Source of the DNA: Alviniconcha marisindica
Taxonomy: Eukaryota; Mollusca; Gastropoda; Provannidae
Length of the DNA stretch: 64,000 nucleotides
Direction: 5' to 3'
NCBI GenBank assembly: GCA_018857735.1
Contig: JABMCL010002225.1
Location: 1,155,001 to 1,219,000, forward strand
This document shows positions 1 through 64,000 of the stretch, in pieces (position 1 is the stretch's first letter; each line of letters starts with the position of its first letter). Below the pieces are notes generated by a model. The model did not search any database. It saw nothing but the letters and a program-made list of their open reading frames with translations, and was not told the origin of the DNA. Position numbers and translations under genes: made by a program.

Positions 1-186
1 GGGCCATCCCAAGGAAAACAGACTGGACAAGGCTAAACAAAGAAAGAAAGAAAGAAAGGAGAGTGACAGAAGAAGAAGAAGAAGAAAGGAAACAAAAAGA
101 TGGGGAAAAACAAAATCCCAACTGTTGTCAGTCCTTATTGTGAAGGCAGGGGTCACCAACGAAAATGGACTGAAACGCCATGAATT
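1..186 (+). repeat. Satellite-like repeat unit, copy 1
   Basis: A purine-rich stretch (GAAAGAAAG, GAAGAAGAAG, then AACAAAATCCCAACTGTTGT) is followed by CCAACGAAAATGGACTGAAA. The same two blocks occur in inverted orientation at about 38810-38985, but in the opposite relative order. The two copies look like circular permutations of one ~165-bp unit, as expected from fragments of a former tandem array. Confidence 0.7.
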
Positions 187-480
187 GTCATTTTGCTGCT
201 AATTGTCCATTATTTAGACCTTTTTTCTTTCTAGTTCAGGGTCACAGTCATGGTGAAGGTTTAAATTTTGACTGAATGTTTGTCCAGACAGTATGTTTTG
301 AACTATTTAACCTTTAGTAACCAATTGTAGCATGGTGATATATCAACATGAGCCAGAGTGTCCTGTGAAAATAACTGCTGTCTTCAATGTCACTGTCACA
401 ATGAGGGCTCATATAATATGATCATTTCTACTAATACTATATCTTCAGAGCTGTTGATACCTTTGCAACCAAACTTAAAA
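187..480 (+). repeat. GGTCA-rich interspersed repeat fragment
   Basis: This has the wording that recurs through the window: a GGTCACAGTCATGG box, 'aaccaattgtagcatggtg', a ...CATGAGCCAGAGTGTCCTGTG block, then CACAATGAGGGCTCATATAA. Related fragments lie at 1253-1620, 2490-2650, 6780-7020, 14400-14575, 27580-27790, 42590-42790 and 53760-54160. There is no coding potential. The family is not identified. Confidence 0.6.
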
Positions 481-961
481 TCTGAAACAGAATGACTGCT
501 ACTGCTAGCATTCTAAAACAAGATCCAAACACAAAAAGGTTCAAAAGAACACTTATTTATTATGACATGGACACACAATATGCACATTTTCAGTGAAATC
601 CCCTTCATCAAGCCACAAAATGACACTTAAACAACAGTTAAATGGCAAAACGACACTTAAACAACAGATAAACGGTTAAAACCGATGAGAAATAAAAAAG
701 ACATCTTGTTTTGATTGAGTTTTTGCATCTTGGAGCACCGAACAAGCTGCAAAAACTCAACCAAAACAAGATAAGTCTTTTTCTTTCATTTTTCATTGTT
801 TTTAACAGTTTATCTGTTGTTTAAGTGTTTTGTAGCTTGATAAAGGGGATTTCCCTGAAAATTTGCATACTGTGTGTCCATGTCAAAATAAATAAGCGTT
901 TGTTTGAACCTTTTTGTGTTTGGATCTTGTTTTAGAATGCTAGCAGTCATTCTGTTTCAGA
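481..961. repeat. Palindromic foldback element, family F1 copy 1
   Basis: Two long inverted arms (481-728 and 749-961) flank a ~20-bp loop. The outer ends are TCTGAAACAGAATGACTGC and its complement. Each arm carries a conserved box, GGCTTGATRAAGGGGATTTC followed by GAAAAT, and an AAATAAATAAG block. It could fold over its whole length. It is non-coding, consistent with a non-autonomous mobile element. Confidence 0.8.
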
Positions 962-1252
962 TGGGGGGGAGAAGAAAAAAAAATCAACAGTTAAATGGTT
1001 AAAAATGATGAAAAATTTGAAAGAAACTTTTCTTTTTGGGGTTGATCTGTTGTAGCTTTTTCCTACAAGTGACAACAGATCAACCAAAAAAAGATAAGTT
1101 TCTTTCTTGTTTTTCACTGTTTTTCACTGTTTAATTGTTGTTTAAGTATTGTTATGTGGCTTGACGAAGGGGATTTCCCCAAAAATGTGCATATTGTGTG
1201 TCCGTGTCATAGTAAATAAGCATTCTTTTCAACCTTTTTGTGTTTGGATCTT
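962..1252. repeat. F1 foldback element, copy 2 (partial)
   Basis: Directly after copy 1, a second set repeats the right-arm motif (GGCTTGACGAAGGGGATTTC) and the CCTTTTTGTGTTTGGATCTTG end. A shorter inner inverted pair is centred near 1060: GGTTGATCTGTTGT and ACAACAGATCAACC. The outer left arm is missing or diverged. Confidence 0.7.
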
Positions 1253-1620
1253 GCAACCAAAACTTAGCATGATGGTACATCATCATAAGCCAATGTCTTC
1301 TGAATTTTTTTTTCTCCTCTGTATTCAAGGCTACGGTATTTGCAGTGCAAAGTGACTGATATTTGAACTGGTGTTGAAGTATTATTCATCCTGAGGCAGC
1401 TGTGTGCACTTGATGGGACTTTAAAATCCAAGAACTATTATGTGGTATGATCTGTATATTGTGAATTATTTCCAGTGATATTTGTAGATCTGGGAGCGAA
1501 GTCAGGCTGTGCAACTGACATCTGAGGTGACCAGAAGTCACCAAACATAATTTGATGGTACATCATCATAAACCTGGAGTGTCTTGTAAAAAGATTGGAT
1601 TGCTGTGTTCAAGGTCTGGG
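1253..1620 (+). repeat. GGTCA-rich interspersed repeat fragments
   Basis: Two partial copies follow each other. Each has the 'catgatggtacatcatcataagcc' type block, and the second ends TTCAAGGTCTGGGTCATGG. Between them, near 1385-1425, is a LINE-type tail (TTAAAATCCAAGAAC). No open frame of note is present. Confidence 0.55.
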
Positions 1621-1626
1621 TCATGG

Positions 1627-2100
1627 GGAGCGGGGATAGCTCAATGGTTACAGTGTCAGACTCATGATCAAACGGTCGCAGGTTCAAGTCCCAGCAGGAG
1701 CAACGGGAGAATTTGTTCTTGAGGGTCAGCTTTCTGTGTTGTCTCTTATTTCAGTATCCTGTTTGACCCCATGGTACTGCAGTAGCATGTAAAAGATCCT
1801 TGTCATTCTGCCAAAAGTGCTAAAAACACATGCACCCTATGTATGTGGCTTTCCATGAAGTAATGTGACATGGTGCATGGTTGTATGGTGTACACAGAAT
1901 GTGCCAAGATGGCATCAGTTTCACGTGGCACCAGCCATGTAGCAACCAAACAGTGCAGTAAGTACACTGCTTCGGTGGCTATTCAAAATGAGCTGTAAAA
2001 AGTTACAGTCACTCATTAAGAATCACGTGCAACAGAGTCTTCTCAAGAGCAGAGAATATCACTATAATTATAAAAGTGATCATCATCATTGTGGTGAAGA
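1627..2100 (+). repeat. tRNA-derived SINE, full-length-like copy
   Basis: An internal RNA polymerase III promoter is visible: box A TAGCTCAATGG at 1637-1647 and box B GGTTCAAGTCC at 1681-1691. The 34-bp spacing is correct for a tRNA head. The ~400-bp body is shared with the next copy, and the 3' end is a short ATC-type repeat. Because the tRNA part runs straight into a repeated body, it is a SINE rather than a tRNA gene. Confidence 0.8.
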
Positions 2101-2127
2101 TTTAATTTTTATATATTTTGGTATCCA

Positions 2128-2475
2128 TTCCACCCCGGTGTTACCGCAGTAGCGCATAAAAGATTGCGGTCATTCTGCCAAAAGTGCAGGTGGCAGGTTA
2201 CAGCTAAACACACATACACTTACGTATGTGGCTTTGCATGAAGTGACATGGAGCATGGTTGTATGGTGTACACAGAACTTGCGCCAAGACAGCTGCAGTT
2301 TCATGTGGCACCAGCCATGCCAGCGCTGTAAGTACACCACTTTGGTGGATATTAAAAAAACGCGCTACAAAAAGCCAGTCACTCATGTAGAACCACATGC
2401 AAGCGCAGTGAGTCTGCTCAAGAGAGCAGAGAATAGCACTATATAAGCGATCATCAATCAATCAATCAATCATTA
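2128..2475 (+). repeat. tRNA-derived SINE, 5'-truncated copy
   Basis: This repeats the body of the preceding SINE (GTATGTGGCTTTGCATGAAG, CATGGTTGTATGGTGTACAC, GTGGCACCAGCCATG). It lacks the boxes A and B and ends in (ATCA)n. The two copies look roughly 80 percent identical by eye and lie head to tail. Confidence 0.75.
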
Positions 2476-2489
2476 TGTGGTGGTGACTA

Positions 2490-3410
2490 TTTTTTAACCA
2501 CTGAACCTTTTGTTGCCCAACTTGGTATGATCATGCATCATAATGAGCTGGAGTATCATGGTTGTGATCTTCAGAGTTAAGGTCAGAGTTGCGAAACTTC
2601 AGTGAATGTTAGCCAGTCTGATGTTTCTGCACCACAAAAAGAGGAACTCTGATTGCTGTGATGTTCTTTTCACATTTAAAAACAAAAATTAATGAGACTT
2701 TTTAGCTGAATTGCCCGTGTGAGGGATAATTGAAGTATAATGACTTGACATCAGGTCTTTCTTTTGAAAGTGTTGCAAAACTGGGTAATCTGAGCAGGGT
2801 ACTTTATCACCAACATCAGAAGATGACAAGTGTTTCCATGGCTGCTCCTGTGATCTCTTAAAAACGTTTGTCATTAAAATAAAGGCTTGTTTTTGAGAAG
2901 TAAATGCAGGGGCAGTAGACTGTGTCTTTTGTTGATGGATGGATGGCTCTTGTAATTATGATTGTCACATGTGCATAATAATAGCAGGAGTTCATCGTCA
3001 AACATTAGTGGTTTCCTTTTTGTGCACACTTCCTATTCCCACAGGTCTGCCAGACCAGGCAGTCACATAGGGCCATCCTCACTGTGGTGTGCAGCATTTT
3101 GTGAAGGGGCACATACTGCCCTTCATGGTTGGAAGAGTGCAATAACACACACACACACATGTAATGCCAGTTAGGTAGAGAAAGCCTTTGAATGTGAGTC
3201 ATCTGAGCGTTGCTTATCACTTTGAGTTTGACAGGACTATGGTAACACTGAACAAGTGCTAAAAAATCATTGCAGAATGTAATGAAATGAAATTGATTTG
3301 CAGTTTGGTGCACATTCTTTTGTGATTTAACATGCGAGGGGCCAAATAAACTTACTCTTAATTTGAGGTGATTCCCTTCCTCCAGGTACATGGTTTTATC
3401 TTTTCTACAG
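2490..3410. other. Intron sequence, mostly featureless
   Basis: Apart from a GGTCA-family fragment at 2490-2650 and a short CA run near 3150-3160, I see no gene or recognisable repeat before the exon at 3411. Confidence 0.5.
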
Positions 3411-62712
<59,302 letters not shown>

Positions 62713-62728
62713 GTAAGTACAGAAGCTG

Positions 62729-62730
<2 letters not shown>

Positions 62731-62810
<80 letters not shown>
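62731..62810. repeat. (GT)40 microsatellite beside exon 15 donor
   Basis: Forty uninterrupted GT units starting 19 nt after the consensus donor of exon 15. Confidence 0.96.
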
Positions 62811-63724
62811 AGGATGGTAAATATAAGAAATATAAGTAGGGAGGCTGCTTTGACAGTTGAAGGAGTAAATCAGCTTGAGCATGGCCTCACAGACTGACAT
62901 TTTGAGCTCCAGAAAAAAACAGCATCACACTTTGGTCTGTTAACACATCACAAGTGCAATATTAGGGGTCACAAACACTTTTTTAGAACTTGCAAATGCA
63001 GTGTCTTGAAAAAACTTGTACTACCAAGCATGAATCTAGACATACTGACAGAGATTTCTTTTTAAATCCTGCATTCATGTAGTTGAAATTCAGCATCTTG
63101 CGCCCACTGCAGAATTTTGTGCAAGCTTGATGGAAAACAGCACTACATTCAGTATTTTCAATCTTGGCAATCAACATTTTTCATCAGTGCTTGGTTAGAT
63201 CTTGGCCTTTGACTAGTACTGGCAGATTCCTGGCTGGTGTGTTTACCTTCTTCAGTAGGCAGCTTATTGTCATCTGTCTTGGAGCTAGTGGAAGAAACTG
63301 GTTCAGAACTATCATCACACTGCATGTTCATTCATGACTATATGCTGAGCTGCAAAATGTGGTTGGTCCTGCACACATATGAACAGCAGGAAACTAGTAA
63401 TTCTGCTGGAAGCTGATGTAGGCAGTGAACTACCACTGACCTCATTTGATGTCACCCACCCTGACCTGGCAGCTTTCAAAGTTGATACATTCTGATAAGA
63501 TATATGTTCTGACAGACTGAGCAAGAGAGAGACTGCTTAAAACGCATGCTGTCTTCCAGATCTGGACTTTTTTGCATATAATAAATGCATTGGGTTTGAG
63601 CAATAGGCTGTTTGCCATGGAGCCGCAACCTTGACCTTGGCATCACACTTTGGGCAAAGACACATTATTTGTACTATCGTCTGAGTGTGAGGATGGTCAG
63701 CTAGTGTTGTACACTGGGAGTATA
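62811..63724. other. Start of intron 15, no recognised element
   Basis: Non-coding. I see nothing supported here. Confidence 0.4.
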
Positions 63725-64000
63725 CAACAAAGATCAGGCATGGGAATTGTCTGTGAGAACGCAAATTTCTGTGGCAGTGAAACTGACTCAGCAGAGAGAC
63801 AAAAATTGAGTGCGGGAAAAAGAAATCAGGGGTACAGAAAAAAAGAAGGAAGCACTGGTTTTAGTTCTGCACCAAATACCTGCAAAACATACAGAGCGTG
63901 TTCACACCCAGCTATCGCCCATCTTAGTTGCTTAATTGTGAACACAGCCGCTGGCTGTTACTGTCACAGGCAGGCATTAGGCTTGAACGCAGTCATTCTT
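63725..64000. repeat. Unknown interspersed repeat R, copy 3 (runs off the window)
   Basis: It matches 15405-15680 closely: GGCATGGGAATT, GTTTTAGTTCTGCACCAAAT, GAGCGTGTTCACAC, AATTGTGAACACAGC, GGCAGGCATTAGGCTTGAA. The window ends inside the element. Confidence 0.75.

Noticed and set aside
1627..1705. tRNA gene
   Set aside because: Boxes A and B are good, but the sequence runs without an acceptor stem into a body shared with a second copy, so it is a SINE head.
1..3410. Additional CEP290 exons upstream of 3411
   Set aside because: No stretch with acceptor, donor and similarity to the preceding coiled-coil segment was found; the region is repeats.

Overview
The window is animal genomic DNA: intron-rich, dense in microsatellites and transposable-element remains, with no bacterial-type gene organisation. 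The one host gene I can support is CEP290 on the + strand, the coiled-coil protein of the ciliary transition zone. Fifteen consecutive coding exons (3411 to 62712) join in frame with GT/AG borders. They total 1776 nt (592 codons) and correspond to roughly residues 290-880 of the ~2480-residue vertebrate protein. Neither the start nor the end of the gene is in the window. Exon divergence from human together with the repeat content (CR1/L2/Rex1-like LINEs, DIRS, Tc1, tRNA-SINEs, long poly-G and CA/CT tracts, GGTCA-rich repeats) suggests a lophotrochozoan invertebrate, most likely a gastropod or other mollusc. That placement is inference.

Layout. 1-3410 is intron made of a satellite-like unit, two foldback copies and tandem tRNA-SINEs. 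3411-24995 holds exons 1-8 (numbered within this window), with introns of 0.5-5 kb carrying LINE ends, a DIRS RNase H fragment, a Rex1-like LINE and a Tc1 transposon. 24996-47193 is a single 22.2-kb intron. It contains an exact 358-bp tandem duplication, a composite LINE (29137-35563, - strand) invaded by four other elements, an LTR retrotransposon remnant (35575 to about 38640), a second LINE (41083-42240) and a 13-unit minisatellite. 47194-62712 holds exons 9-15 with more LINE and foldback copies. 62713-64000 is the next intron.

The most informative structure is the nested insertion block at 29137-35563. Removing two DNA-transposon-like inserts (31267-32626 with 5-bp GAAAT repeats, 32851-33661 with 3-bp repeats) and a chimeric 774-bp insert with 9-bp repeats (29864-30637) restores continuity of the LINE reverse-transcriptase reading. 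That fixes both the boundaries of three otherwise anonymous elements and their order of arrival. I found no convincing new gene system. The best candidates for undescribed elements are two palindromic foldback families, the two boundary-resolved inserts, a circularly permuted repeat unit and a ~1-kb unknown interspersed repeat.
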